DNA of 64,000 nt, from positions 1,488,001-1,552,000 of the forward strand of contig JAGMUV010000015.1 of NCBI GenBank assembly GCA_020744425.1, read 5' to 3'. Below the pieces are notes generated by a model that made no database searches, was not told the origin of the DNA, and saw only the letters and a program-made list of their open reading frames with translations. Positions 22,290 through 34,169 of this stretch are shown here, one piece after another (the first letter of the stretch is position 1; each line of letters begins with the position of its first letter). The position numbers were made by a program, and so were the translations under genes. Source of the stretch: Dactylonectria macrodidyma. Lineage: Eukaryota; Ascomycota; Sordariomycetes; Hypocreales; Nectriaceae.

Positions 22290-22580
22290 GGTAACACACG
22301 CACCTGTAGGGGGACTAGAGGTTCAACCATAAAAAAAAAGACCAACAGCGAAATCAACAGTGCAGACCAAATCCCCAGTCCACGTAGGCAACAAAGACTT
22401 AAAAAGACTAGGATTTCTCCCTTACTGGTTATCTTTTACGATGCCTCGACCTGCCGGAAGAGCTAGATCTTGGAAAAGGTGAAATTGCCATGGGATAAAA
22501 GCTCTGTGAGGATCACCTCTCACATTCCAAACAGCCGTCCGCATAGAGCAACCACTATTCAGCAACCAACCAATAAGATG
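22290..22580 (+). repeat. Dispersed repeat, copy A
   Basis: This matches 43350-43685 in the same orientation. Shared landmarks include AGACCAACAGCGA, GCAGACCAAAT, CCCAGTCCAC, TGCCTCGACC, CTAGATCTTGGAAAAGGT and ATGGGATAAAAGCTCTGTGAG. Differences are mostly single transitions. It is likely a transposon-derived relic, leading directly into a stop-riddled ORF. Confidence 0.82.
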
Positions 22581-22970
22581 GCTGCCTTTCTCATCCCACT
22601 ACCGCCCGACATCCCCTCGTCAGGCCACGTGTACAAGAATGGCCTTATATATGACCTATAGGACCTTTTTCAGAGCCACGAAAATGCTATTCCTAGGCTA
22701 TAGAAAGTAGCTAAGAAAAGCACACTTAGAGATATAAAGAAGGCCACAATCAACGAGCTGCTAATGGAACAGGACCTTGTTCCTCTGGCAGCCTTCGGCT
22801 GCCACATTCTTCTGGAGGAAGATTTGTTCTATTTCGACCTAGCAATTGCTAGATAGTTAGCCGTTGAGCTAGCCTACTCAGAGAGGCTAGCTCTCAAGTT
22901 CAAGAACAACGCGACTACCGAGGTAAAGGACGATTTCCTCGGGCGGTTAGCTGGACCTAGTTGTGAGTAA
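22578..22970 (+). pseudogene. Degraded ORF with in-frame TAG codons, transposon-associated?
   Basis: One frame runs from ATG 22578 (MAAFLIPLPP) to TAA near 22970 and looks protein-like (DIKKATINELLMEQDLVP, then AAFGCHILLEEDLFYFDL) but is broken by three TAG codons. All three could be CAG changed to TAG. I do not recognise the family. It directly follows repeat copy A, so it may be the remains of a mobile-element gene. Confidence 0.5.
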
Positions 22971-25923
22971 TGGGCGATACAGCTGATACGCGACGTGGTC
23001 CTTATCAACCAGCAGCCAAAGGATTAATGATAATGCGGAAAATTAAGGGAATCCAGCTGTCTCTGACATCGGCTGCAAAGGAAAGAGGGAGGGATTGGGC
23101 GGAGGAAGCTACGTGCCTGGTGGTTGGAGGAGGCAAGAGTCTGTAACTACCTAGGTCTGATCAAAAGACCAAGTCCCTCGTCACACCCGTGCACGCACAT
23201 GATTGTACAGAACCTGAAACAGTAGCCCGAGCAGTGATTTCAATAGTGCCTCCTATGGTATATATTGATTAAATTGCTCGTACTTGTTGGTATCTTTAGA
23301 CGCTAATAGTACCTTGATGTCGCTGTGATGTTGTTTCACCTCCCTTGAAAGGGGCCCCCTTTTGAGCACTCGCTATTAAAGCCCTTACTCAAGATTATCG
23401 TACCTCTATGAGAGCTGGTCCACAACTACTAACAGTGCTTGTGGAGGCATTTTGTGACGGGTGGACGCATTTCGCCACAGCCTATTCACCTGAGCTGAGA
23501 ACGAGAATTGGGTTTCATCAATCTCTTAGATTAACATTCACCAAGATATCGGAAGAGATTAGGTTTATATCCGATCCCAAACCTTCTGTCTTAAGCCGAT
23601 GCCCTGAGGACGTCCTGATTCCTTGCACTGGCGACAGACGTCACTTATCGTCCTTGGCCATCAGAGAGGCTCATCAGGTGTCGGAAGTTCATCGCCTTGG
23701 ATACGGTCTGGCCTGGTCAAATCTGTAGGCAACCAAAACGCCAGTGGGTGCTCGACGACGTCAATCGTGCAATGGTGTAACTGATGGGCGGCTGCTGTTT
23801 GTCTCACCCTATTGGAACATGAAAATTGAGCTGTATTTTGCCCTAGCATTTTTACTGTGTCTAGCTAACGGTGTAACTCATTGCAGGTGGTCAAAGCTAG
23901 CGTTGGATACGATTCTAGAACGTCCTCGCTTGTCTCTCAGGACTCGCATCTGCAGGGCGTTCTGTAATCGAAACGAACTTTGAGGCATCTGTTCATCCAA
24001 TTCCCTGGCCAGGCAACAGCGCATTACAAGAGGATGAGCTCAAGTGATTCCGGGTGCAGCTGCATATTTTGCTGGTATCAGCGAACTAGGGCTACTAGTC
24101 TTCAAATTTCTGCGAATGGAGTGTGCTAAACATTTGGCTTCCATTTCTAGTTTCTAAGGGCGAATGGTAATAAAGGAGGGCAGCAGAAATGATCTGGCGA
24201 GAACCTAACTTCGATTATCTGAATAAACGCTCCGGGTTATCAGACTGTCGGCAGATTGACAATTCATTCGTCTTACCGGCGCACTTACCGTCGTTCCCTC
24301 ATCTTAGACTATAATGTTCTGCGTACCGTTTGCATTTCGTACCATGGAAGTAACAGGCGCATATTCCTTCCTATCCCATCAAGACATTATCGTCGCCATA
24401 GGCATGGAACCGCCTGAATCCAAACTCCCCACTCAACTATTTACCCAGCCATCTTGCCACAGCGCCTTGAGCTTTCAAAAATTGGCATAAAAACGCGTTG
24501 ATAAGTGGCGGTGGATCAGTCGTGGAAGCCTTTATTTCTCTCCCGCTGACACAGTCCGGCATCACCGACCTCACGCTCCTGGGCCGGAACCAGAAGAGTG
24601 TCTCGGCCATTTCGGCCCCAATTCGATTTTTCAATCCCAAGACCAAAGTTTCGAAAATGCGGAGCTCTGAATCTTGTCGAATCACAAAGGAAAAATCGGC
24701 TTCTTAGTTGCCAATCCTGGTTACTTATCTGACCGTCATCGAAATCGATCCTGACGATTGGTGCCAGGGATTTTAAATTTCTTTTCATAAAAGTTTTAAC
24801 TTCTTTCGAGCATTCCATCCCATCTCAGACATCCACGCCGAAACCGTGCATATACCGACGGCAGCGACCCATAGCCGGCCTATTATAACTTACTCCTCCT
24901 ACCATGCCCCCAAGATCACAGCGAGCAAATCATTTGAGACATATCATATCGAAAACCAGAACTCACCTTGATCCAGATTTTTTCCGAGTCGTATTGGAGG
25001 GACCTCAATCCACAATGTCGAAAAGGTGTGCAGACACGATAGATTCCATGGGATTGCCTTACAATGGTCTTTACCTGCCCAGGGATCCAATTCTTTGAGC
25101 TGCAAGTGACGGGACGCAGTTTTTGAATGTAAATTCTGATGTGACCTCATAGGAAGTCGACGAGTTGAGATCCACCAAGTTGGAGATCGGGACTAATGGC
25201 GCACTTTTGCTTCGATGAACTTTAAGAGTATTGCAAACCGCGCAGTATTTCCCCCCATTTACCATCTTCCCCCCGCCTCTTTAAGATTACAGTATAAGTA
25301 GAGAATGCGATTAATATAAAGCAAATTCAATTAATATCTACATATCGAAAAGCCTAGCCACCGCTAAATTAGCCTAGCTGTGACTGTAGCTGTGACCGCG
25401 GCTCCGGCGACGTAGCTGGGCCAGGGATAACCTCCGCGGTCGCCAATAGTTCCAGTAGACAGTGCCGAAGTCCTGCCACCTCTTCTCCGTCTACCTCCCG
25501 TTCCTCAGTCCATTATATCTGTATAGCCTTGTAATTTTAGCACTGGCAGTGTTGGGGATTGCTAGTTTCTTGATGTCTTGAGCTGCGGCGGGGGAAAGTG
25601 GGGTCACGTGAAAAATACTCTGCGAATAGCAATGCTCTTAATTAAATAGATATCTTGATGAATCCAAGGGTGAATACGGTGATAGATGAAGTTGACCTGA
25701 ATGAATGCAATACGTGAATCATACGCTTGAAAAAAAACGAGGGTAAGGAACCTGCCTGTCCTTGAACGGTTGGTGAGCACCATGAAGATGTGATGACAAA
25801 ATCTAAGAGTAGAGTCCATAGTATCACAGCACTACGAAATGAATAATGGTAAAAAGATCAGTCACCCGACATCCATACTTGTATTGCGAGAACGTAACCT
25901 TGTAACCCGGCATTCTGATCTGA
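22971..25923. other. Gene-poor interval
   Basis: No recognisable gene in about 2.9 kb. The longest ORFs (23408-23728 plus; 24818-24516 minus) show no family motif and overlap each other. The block lies between the repeat relic and the Old Yellow Enzyme gene and is probably degenerate repeat-derived DNA. Confidence 0.5.
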
Positions 25924-27432
25924 CTAATTCAACTGCAAGGTTGGCCAACCGTAGCGAGGTCGTTCCTCGAGCGGTGTTTGGGTCCAAGCCTGCAATTGTG
26001 CAAGCACCTTCCCGGCAAGTTCTTCGTTGCTGAGATCGACGGGATCGCGACCCGTTGAAATTTGGCGGAGTTGACCGCCAGCTACCGCAACAGACAGATG
26101 GAAGCCTTGTATGAATGCACTAGCCGGCTTTATGGCGCCTTCTATCTTTCCTGCGAGTATATCTCTGGGCAAGCTCGGCTCCTGCGCTGCCGGGCGCGCC
26201 AAACCGATGCCATCTACCGTCTCCAGGGCATTAACCATCGCCCCAACCGTACGAAAGCCACCTGAGACATACGACTTTGTCTTTTTCAGGACCGGCACAA
26301 TGGTGCTTGCAAAATCGAGAAAGAACGCTTCTCGGGCTTGGGTGCTCTCCCGTTTACCGTCAAAGTCTAGTCCCTCGAAAGTGCCACCCGTCAGCTCAAT
26401 CAAGTCAAATTGGTGTTCCTCTAGAGTTCGGCACAACACTTTCGCCTCTTCAGGCGTGAGCCCGTTTTCTTGGAATTCGACACTGTTTATCTTGATGGCG
26501 AGGATGAAGTTAGGAGATACTTTCTCTTTGATAGCATCGGCTATCTCGACAATGAGCCGCATGCGGTTTTCCAGAGTGCCCCCGTATTCGTCCTGACGGT
26601 GATTAGTAGCGCGAGCCAAAAAATTGGACAGTAAGAAACCGTGAGCCGCATGTAGTTGGATACCAGAAAATCCAGCCGTTTCAAGATACAGAGCTGCGTG
26701 GACGAAACTCTCGACGACGTTTTGGATGTCAGCCTTAGTAGCCTCGCGCGGTTCAGCGAAAGTCATCCCAAGTCTAGGCTCTAGAGTAGGTTATTTGTCA
26801 GCCCCTAGTCCAGATTCAGAAAATGGTTATTATTTGATTACATGCCCGGGTTTACATGGAAAGAAGTGGTTGTGTAAAATATGGGGTTGTCACTAACCGA
26901 GCTGAATGGCTGACGCAGCTATGGTCTCTTTGCTAACCCGAACATCGGCCTGTCTGCCGACATGCACCAATTGACCCAAGAGCAAACTACCATTGGCCGT
27001 AGCGACCGTGGCTAATCTCTGAAATTTTTCGAAGCGTGGTCCCTGCATTAGGTGCCCCGCCCCTATAACAACGTTGCCCATGTGGTAAAGATTGGTGTCG
27101 ACGTCGATTTGACCAGTGATGATGAGCCCCCAGTTGTTTTCGCCATATCTATCAAGTTCCTGTTATTGACTTGCAATACTATCACTGAAGGAGCTCGTTT
27201 TGCTCCATAGACAAGCGCCAAAAGAGAGGATAAAATACTTCTTGTAGAGATTGATGTATTCATCAGTCGGCACTCCAACGAGCGTGGGGTCGGTTGAACT
27301 CCACGATGCAAGACACTCGGCCATAGCAGACTTCAGAAACCGATTCTTTGCTGTCTGGCCCGACAATTCAAATGGCAATGACCGACCAAGAGGCTCCGCC
27401 TCTGTATTTACAGACGTGTATCTGACAGTCAT
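25924..27432 (-). CDS. NADH:flavin oxidoreductase (Old Yellow Enzyme-like)
   Basis: Exons 27432-27239, 27148-26898 and 26780-25924 give 433 residues in frame. Intron 1 must end at the ATAG of 27150-27149; the nearer-looking CAG at 27160 breaks the frame. This FMN-dependent TIM-barrel enzyme reduces activated C=C bonds with NAD(P)H. Visible parts are the N-terminal strand (SLPFELSGQTAKNRFLKSAM), NWGLIITG, QLVHVGRQ, SAIQL, FSGIQLHAAHGFLLSNF (His-Ala-His-Gly active-site element), YGGTLENRMRL and a C-terminal GGFRTVGAM phosphate-binding segment. The start Met (MTVRYTSV) is preferred to an upstream Met at 27522 because the barrel begins soon after. Such enzymes tailor polyketides and alkaloids but are also common in general metabolism. 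Confidence 0.9.
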
Positions 27433-29283
27433 GCTGCCTAGGAGGGTTTTGAAGAATTGGAAGCGAATACTGAACTCGGATCGAACACAACATGTAAACA
27501 TGTACTCACTTAACACCAACAAAAAAAAAAAAGGTTAGACACAAGGAAGTATGTTCGCTTGTATGTTTATGTTCTTGGCCGTTATATTTATCAATCGTTA
27601 GGGCACGGACTTGTTTTGCTTTGAACAAAACCAAACTCCGCTACTGCGGGCTTGCTAAGAGTAAGCATTTTGCCCTGTCGCTCTTACAAAGCACCACTAC
27701 ATAGGAGTTTGACAACTCTTAGAACGCGCATGCATGTTTAGCCTGGCTCATGATAACGTCTGCCATGCCGGCTTATTTGCTCAGGACCGGACTAATTTAG
27801 CAGAGACAATTCATCGTAGTACGCAGCCCATTTGGTCTGCTTATACCAGCCGGGGTTTTTTTTCCTCCGTAAACACAGGAGGCTCTGTACCATGCCCCTA
27901 GGATGGACGATTGACATCAACCTGAAACTCAACTCCGTCTTTAATGCAGCCCTCGGTACCACCGATCTCACCAGCGTTTGCAACGAGAATATGAAGACTC
28001 TCTCTTTTCGACAGGACAGTGGAGGTGCAAGTGCGAACACTTTCCAAGAACTTAAGACCTAGCCAAAAGACGTGCACGCGCTGACTTGTGGCAATACTTC
28101 CCAGACGACCCTTGTTTTAGTGAGATCTCGAGACCCAAGCCCTGCGAGCATCCCGTGATGAGAATACACTTTGCAGACCACTTATTTTTAATACTTCTAT
28201 CATAAATCATTTGTAATTACGCCAGCCGGGCATCGCCTGGACCATAAGGTGTTTGATAAACGATGGAGTATCTAGAAGACATTTGACGTAATGGAGAATG
28301 GTAGCTAGGAAAGAGGTGCATTAGATTGAGCGGCGACACTACACTGGCGATAAACAAAATTGTATATCAAATACTTCAGGAATAGATGCAGTACGGACTT
28401 ATATAGGGTAAGGTATAGTGCGGGCTTATTTAGAGACAGATGTAGGGCGGACTAATTTAGGGAACTTTAATGTTTTCCCTCGACAAAAGGACGAGACTGG
28501 CGTAAAATAATTTAAGCAATACTGTGATGGGCCGAATTGAACCCTAGGCTAAACTAACCACCCCACCTCAGCTGGACGAGTTGTAGAGTAGACCTGCGAC
28601 AACTTGAAAAATGCGGATAAGAGCCAAATAAGTAATTGGTAATATGAGTGCCTGTTGAATGTGATTATACGCTAAGAAGAAGGGAACTTGAAGAAATGGG
28701 GAAAAATAATAAAGGATTAAAGGTGTAGTGGCGACTAGGACTAAGTATCGACAACATTTAGCTTGCGTAAAAGGCTGATAATTGGATCGGGGTCGAAGAT
28801 CTCATATAAAGAGAAATCCGGCTTTGCCTTAAACACCCCCATGGCTCGTATAGCTTGTGTACTATTCCGACCTAAATTGTCAAATCCCCTCATATAATAC
28901 AGGCTTTGCTATTGCCTATGTGTACTGGGTATTTGGTCTGCGCTGTTGATCGCACTGCTGCTCTTTTTTAAGGTGTCAAACCCCTAGTTCCCCCTCCAAG
29001 TAAGTGCGTGCGTGACAAGGCTCATTATCTTCTCATAGTACATAATAAGTACAAAAGTTAAAACATATTAGAATATATTAAAGATAGTCCGAGTATTATA
29101 ATATTAAAAAATGAGTAATAAAGACATGTCTATTTTGAGGTAGTTATAAACCACTAGAAGTATTAAACATATATAAAAAGCCATGCTGTTATCTTCCTGT
29201 ATAAAATTCTCAATCTTTAGCTGCCACTCAATACCTCTATCTACCTTTGTTAATTTCTTTTCTTTAAAATTTACCTGCAAACC
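27433..29283. other. Gene-poor, AT-rich interval with repeat end
   Basis: No gene is recognised. It contains an inverted partial copy of the dispersed repeat (28974-29017). Bases 28200-29200 are AT-rich with TTTAGGGA-type words repeated near 28395-28465. The first 150 bases are the OYE promoter. Confidence 0.5.
28974..29017 (-). repeat. Inverted partial copy of the dispersed repeat
   Basis: On the minus strand it reads AGGGGGAACTAGGGG next to GTTTGAC and is preceded by CACGCACGCAC. This matches the 5' end of copies A and B (CACACACACCTGAAGGGGG, then AACTAGAGGGTCAAC in B). Only the terminal 40-odd bases remain. Confidence 0.6.
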
Positions 29284-29957
29284 ATGGCTCTTAGTTCATA
29301 TATGTAGGTTATCTCTTAGCAGCAAATCTCGCTCTTACCTAAAGATGCGGAAAAGAAGCCATTACTTACTCATCCTTTACGGTAATAGAACCAACATCAT
29401 CATCATCTTCGGGATTATGCAGATCACTAGGAGCATATCTTTTGATGATCCCACCGTGCTTAATACAGTCCGTGGTGCGTTTCTAGTCAGCAATGCACTC
29501 ATAGCACTACTGTATGGCTACATTTACATCCTGATTCGCAAGCAGAAGGGTAGGATATACCCCGTCTACACAAATCTAATTACCCCTTGGTGCCCTCCAA
29601 CGATGCAATCAATACAACTTCTAACCACCATATTTAATAGACCTAAATACACTCAAATCTGTCAATTCCACTCTCAAGAAGCCCCCTACTATCTATGAAT
29701 ACGACCAGCAGCAGCTTCGCAGCGCCGTCACTCGCCAGCTTGTGGTAATTGGTCTTGCAAGCTTTCTGCACTTCTACCTTAGGCTTAGAAAGCCAATGCT
29801 CACCCAAAGTATCATTCCCCTCAAGCTCATCCTCGAGGATAGTCTAGTCCAGATCCATGTATTTGGACGGCCAGCATCTGGCGACCTTGGGCGACCTTTT
29901 AAAACCTCCCCAGGTGTCGTGAGCATGATTAAGCGTATCTTTTCCCAGGTCAAATAA
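29284..29957 (+). CDS. Pho88/SND3-like ER membrane protein (short paralogue)
   Basis: Exons 29284-29303 (20 nt), 29389-29549 and 29641-29957 give 165 residues, frame-consistent, with donor GTAGGT and acceptors AATAG. The product MALSSYITNIIIIFGIMQ matches the start of Pho88 (yeast Pho88/Snd3), an ER protein of the SND protein-targeting route first linked to phosphate transport. Conserved landmarks are DPTVLNTVRGAF, a second membrane helix, the YEYDQQQLRSAV segment, QSIIPLKLILEDSLVQIHVFG and the RPASGDLGRPFK tail. It is shorter than the usual roughly 185-190 residues and lacks the lysine-rich end. The housekeeping copy should lie elsewhere, so this looks like a diverged duplicate in a repeat-rich region. 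Confidence 0.8.
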
Positions 29958-30397
29958 TGGGTGATAGGCGCTGCATGTGGTAGTAATTTTAGTATGAAAG
30001 AGGAATAGGCAATATGTCACGGAATAGAATTTATTCTTTTTCTATTTAATAGGCATTTATGTGTGTTTTATTTCTGCGTCTGCGCCTATTATCTTCAGTC
30101 TTGCTTGCGGCTAATGATGTTATCTATTTAGATTACAGCTTGAGAGCTTTCTTCCTCTTAGTGTGACCTTGAAGATAATTCTAGCTGTTCTCCTGACCAA
30201 GTTTGCCATCAAGTTCTCGAGGGACATTCTCGGCAACTTCATTGTCTAGAGATAGCGGAAAGTGCCGAGAGTTTAAGGCTAGAGATATTATTGGGGTGGC
30301 GGATTTACCATTAAGTGTAACGGCACAAATCATCATCTATCTCGCCGGAATTACTAGAACAGATTGATTAGTGTGATCTAGTAAAAGATGGCGATCT
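29958..30397. other. Convergent intergenic region
   Basis: This is the 3' flank of the Pho88-like and beta-lactamase-like genes. A short open stretch at about 30135-30249 (plus) has hydrophobic character but no match I can name. Confidence 0.45.
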
Positions 30398-32337
30398 CTA
30401 AGCTAAGCTTGCGGAGAGAGTCTCGTCCCCGAGCCTCAGTAGTAGGTCCTTCAACAGGCGAGTCAGATCCTCGGTAGTTTGTTGAGAAAGTACAGCAGTC
30501 CTCTTTGGGTTAACCTTGGCCAAGTCAACCCCCAAAGCTCTGAAATCTACACCCAGCACCTGATCAGTCTCGCTCAAGGTGAAGATAAACTCATCGAGCG
30601 CCTTGTATCCGTAACCCCGCCTATCCAGTGTTCCCAACGTAGGGCACGTTGCCTGCTCCCAAATCAGGCCCGACTCAATGAACTCGATTTCCTCCTCGGT
30701 CAATGTGCTGGTCACAGACCTCCAAGCCTCTTTACCTGTCGACTTGAGGTTGGACGGATAGAGGCGAAGCCGTGCAGCCCTCCCGGTGAAGTCTACCAGC
30801 ATGTTGACTCCTCGGATTGTCAATTCTGACACAGATAGTCCTGGACCCTCATCGGTCTTGATGACCATGGTGGAGTTTGTGGAAGCATCAGAATAGGTGC
30901 CGCCGTATTTGATCGCGGCTTCATCTTTGGCCGCTTGTTCCAATGGTGGGATCATTCGTTCCATAAATCTTGACCCGAAGTGCTGGAGAAGACTCTCAGT
31001 TGCTTCTTGCATTGGACCAGCCACCAGGATAGTCAAGACTAGGTCAAAATCTGGGACGAGGATGAGAGCGCTCTGATAACCTGGAAGGTGTCCTGATTTG
31101 TAATTAGCGGGGATGGTTCTTCCATCGCCGGTTACGTTCTTCGTGCGCATGATTTCCCAAGAATAGCCCACCATGACTCCGCTTGAGTCAGTGAAGGCTA
31201 CTGGTTTGAGCCACCGTCTTGTTGTGACGGGGTCTAGCAGCGTGTTGTCGAGGATGGAGTTTCCAAACTTGAGTAGGTCTTTTGTGTTGGTATAAAACCC
31301 CCCGGAACTGCATTGTAGTGGGGTTAGTCTCCGACACTTGTCATAACATGAACTTGATTTCCATGTACTTACGGGTTCTCGAAGCCCAGGTCCAGACCCC
31401 AGCTGGTATGATTGACCGCAATAGCTCCCCAGGACGCATCTGGAGGGCTGCTGGTCGTCGTATTTGACATGCCGAGGGGATCAAGGATAGTTTCTTTAAT
31501 AAAAGTCTCATAAGGCGTCTTGGAAATAACTTCAACAACGAGACTGAGGAGGAAGATTCCAATGTTGGAGTATACAGGGGTGGTTTCGGGTGCAAAGACT
31601 GGATGTCGGATCCCGAAACGGCGGAAGAAATCAGCCCGAGTGCATCGTGGCAAAGTCTCGGGATCTTGCCCGGTCACAGCGCAGCTCGGCATCGAGTCTC
31701 CAGCAAGTTTAGGGAAGGCTGGCCCTAGAGGGAAAGGGAACGCGGCCAGATCCACTGCAACTGCAAAGCACCGTCAGCACGACACTCGGTGAGAGAGATT
31801 GAGCGACTTACATTCTGCGGCAATGCCACTCATATGCGAAGCAAGAGAACCAATAGTGATATGATCCCAGTCCACAACCGTGATGCTGCTAGGAAATTCG
31901 TCGGTCGCAATTGATCTCAGTTCTGGAAGATATTTCGTTATAGGATCATCGAGGCTCACGCCAAGCCGGAGAAGGGCCAAGATGGGAAACAGCTTCGACA
32001 CGCTGGAAATCCTGTAAACTGTTTCCTCGTCTACAGTCGTCACTCCAGTAGTATTCAAGCCACCAATGGGACTGATATGGTGGGAAATGAAGGGGGTCTC
32101 TTCGTGAAGAGACTTTGCCGCTACCGAGATTGCCGTGTTGGGATACCACGTCTCAGAGACGAGCTTCAGGGCAGCAAAGAGGTCCACGATGGCATCTTTT
32201 ATTGCTGGACTGGTACTGGGAGACTTGGCCGCTGGGAGCACGGGGCCAGCAGGAGGACAATACCATGCATGGGTGAGCGGCAGGGTAAGCAACAAGGCTA
32301 CCTCTGCCAAACGGCAAAGCGATTTGGGAATAAGCAT
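30398..32337 (-). CDS. Secreted serine beta-lactamase-fold hydrolase
   Basis: Exons 32337-31812, 31760-31373 and 31307-30398 encode 607 residues; introns of 51 and 65 nt have GTAAGT donors. The Met at 32337 starts a signal peptide (LAEVALLLTLPLTHA); an upstream in-frame Met at 32529 does not. The class C beta-lactamase/penicillin-binding fold shows SxxK (SVSK, Ser about 112) and the second motif YSN in TTPVYSNIGIF. The C-terminal half (about 300 residues) resembles the extra domain of fungal beta-lactamase-related proteins. Relatives in fungal clusters act as esterases, transesterases or hydrolases, and others inactivate lactam toxins. Secretion suggests it acts outside the cell or in a vesicle. 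It shares a 395-bp promoter with the acyltransferase, so co-regulation is plausible. Confidence 0.9.
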
Positions 32338-32732
32338 TATAATTGAATCTTTTGGCGTGTTTGTGGAGTTGGATGCAGAAATGAATGTCAAGTGTGTTGT
32401 GATGATGATTGATGGAGGGCAGTCATCTCCAAAAACTATGCTCATTTTTTTATAGCTCTGGTGTTTATCTAATAGTCTCGAGGTTGATGGTGTGGAGTAG
32501 AGAAACTCCGGAAAAGCCAAATTGGGCATGTCCCACAGATTGATTGTTAGTGCAGGTGGTTTTCATCGAGTGACGGTGAATTAAGCCGCAATAAAACACC
32601 GAACTTATGTCTTTATCCTTTTAGTTAAGAAAAACGCGTTCTTATCTCCACCGTGTATAAATCCTCCCTCTTCGTGGTCGCGTCTTCAGTCAAAAGGGTG
32701 TAGAGTTCTGTTGTTGGATATATCCGAGAATA
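32338..32732. promoter_or_regulatory. Bidirectional promoter, hydrolase / acyltransferase
   Basis: TATAAAT at 32656-32662 lies about 71 bp before the acyltransferase ATG. On the minus strand TATAAAA at 32454-32448 lies about 111 bp before the hydrolase ATG. Both support the chosen starts and a shared control region. Confidence 0.65.
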
Positions 32733-34169
32733 ATGGCAGAGAAGATTCATGACACGGCCATGGACGACCCCGGCTCAAGCGAGGGCAAACAAGGCACCGC
32801 GGGCGAAGCCGAAGCCGACAACGCGCTGTTTCAAGATGTCATGTCGCAGTTCCCAGCCCTCAACGGCCATACCCAACTCGTGCTTGGTTTCCAGCTAGCC
32901 CCCGGTACGTCTCGTGAAGGCGTCGCGGACGCAATCCAAGAAGCAGTCAGCAAGTTGGCGTCAAAAATACCATGGATCGACGGCCAAGTTGTTGAAGAAA
33001 ACGGCATACGGAGGCCAGCTGCGTGGCCAGCGGATGGACCGAGAAACCGCATGGTGCGAACAAAAGACTGCGACAACCTCGTCCCTCCCATGGCCGAGCT
33101 CCTCCAGAAGGGCATCCCAGTTACGAATTTGGACGCAAAGGTTGTGTCGCCATTTCCTGGACTCAGTGAGGGTTACAAAATAGTTCCCCCGGTGCCCATC
33201 ATCGCGTTACAGGCCAACTTCATCCGCGGCGGCCTTCTCCTGACCATGTGCTTCCATCACATCGTCATGGACGGCACGGCGGTTATTCAGTTCATCCGAC
33301 TGCTCGCCCTTGTCATGGATGGGGGACAAATTCCCATCTCTGACGTGGAACAAGCAAATCGCGACAGAAGCCTAGTTGTTCCGCTTCTGGCTCGTGGCGA
33401 GCCGGTAAAGGATTACAACGAACTACGTCGCCCGCCTGGATTTGTATATCCCACTGTTGAATCTACCCCGACGTGGTGCTATTTCAAGCTTCCAGTCGCG
33501 GCCATGAAGGCACTCATGAAGCTTGCATCGTCGCAATCTCCAGGCTTTTTGCTTTCCGAGAACGATGTCTTGTGTGCCTTCTGCTGGCAGCGTATAAGCG
33601 CGGCACGCCTGTTGCGCGGCTCTACCTCTGCGTCTACCTCTTCAATACACAAGCACACCCCGGAGACCATATCAAAATTCTCTCGGGCCATCGATGGCCG
33701 ACTGGCAGTTGGCATACCTTTGAACTACATGGGACACATGGTCTACCATGCGGCGGTGCGCCTTCCGCTAAAGCGTTTGGTATCATCGTCACTGGCAACC
33801 ATCGCGCAGGCGTTGCGGCAGGAGCTCAACGCTGTCAATAATGAGTGGACTGTGCGTAGTTACGCCACGTTCATCGCGCGCGAGCCTGATAAGTCAAAAC
33901 TTCTATATGGTGGCCGAACAAACCCGAACACAGACTTAGGAGCGACTTCTACTCTTGCCGGAGATGGGGACTGGCCTCACGTATTTGGGCCATTGCTTGG
34001 GCGATGCTGCTTTCTCCGACGTCCGTACATGTCGCCAATTACGGGCTCCATCTCTATTAGCCCCGTAGAGAAGGATTTCATACCAATTGGACTGTGCCTA
34101 CCCCAGGCCGACTTGGAGGCGTTGAAGTCTGACTCGGAATGGAAGAAATACACAAGAGTGATTGGTTGA
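32733..34169 (+). CDS. BAHD-like acyltransferase (trichothecene/azaphilone type)
   Basis: Single exon, 478 residues. The central HHIVMDG (about 175-181) is the HHxxxDG catalytic motif of the BAHD/condensation-like fold; His176 would activate the acceptor hydroxyl of an acyl-CoA or acyl-ACP reaction. The two-lobed length is normal. The C-terminal solvent-channel motif is divergent: HVFGPLLGR stands where many members have DFGxG. Proteins of this type in fungal azaphilone clusters add an HR-PKS-made acyl chain to the pyranoquinone alcohol. That the HR-PKS follows about 0.9 kb downstream on the same strand supports a donor-acceptor pair. It could also be a simple acetyltransferase. Confidence 0.88.
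   Translation: MAEKIHDTAMDDPGSSEGKQGTAGEAEADNALFQDVMSQFPALNGHTQLVLGFQLAPGTSREGVADAIQEAVSKLASKIPWIDGQVVEENGIRRPAAWPADGPRNRMVRTKDCDNLVPPMAELLQKGIPVTNLDAKVVSPFPGLSEGYKIVPPVPIIALQANFIRGGLLLTMCFHHIVMDGTAVIQFIRLLALVMDGGQIPISDVEQANRDRSLVVPLLARGEPVKDYNELRRPPGFVYPTVESTPTWCYFKLPVAAMKALMKLASSQSPGFLLSENDVLCAFCWQRISAARLLRGSTSASTSSIHKHTPETISKFSRAIDGRLAVGIPLNYMGHMVYHAAVRLPLKRLVSSSLATIAQALRQELNAVNNEWTVRSYATFIAREPDKSKLLYGGRTNPNTDLGATSTLAGDGDWPHVFGPLLGRCCFLRRPYMSPITGSISISPVEKDFIPIGLCLPQADLEALKSDSEWKKYTRVIG

Noticed and set aside
27160..27238. Apparent frame break in the Old Yellow Enzyme gene
   Set aside because: The acceptor at 27149 instead of 27160 joins LYKK to YGENNWGLI in frame.
28541..28610. tRNA-like sequence (GGTTCAATTC on the minus strand)
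   Set aside because: The arms around it do not pair into a cloverleaf.
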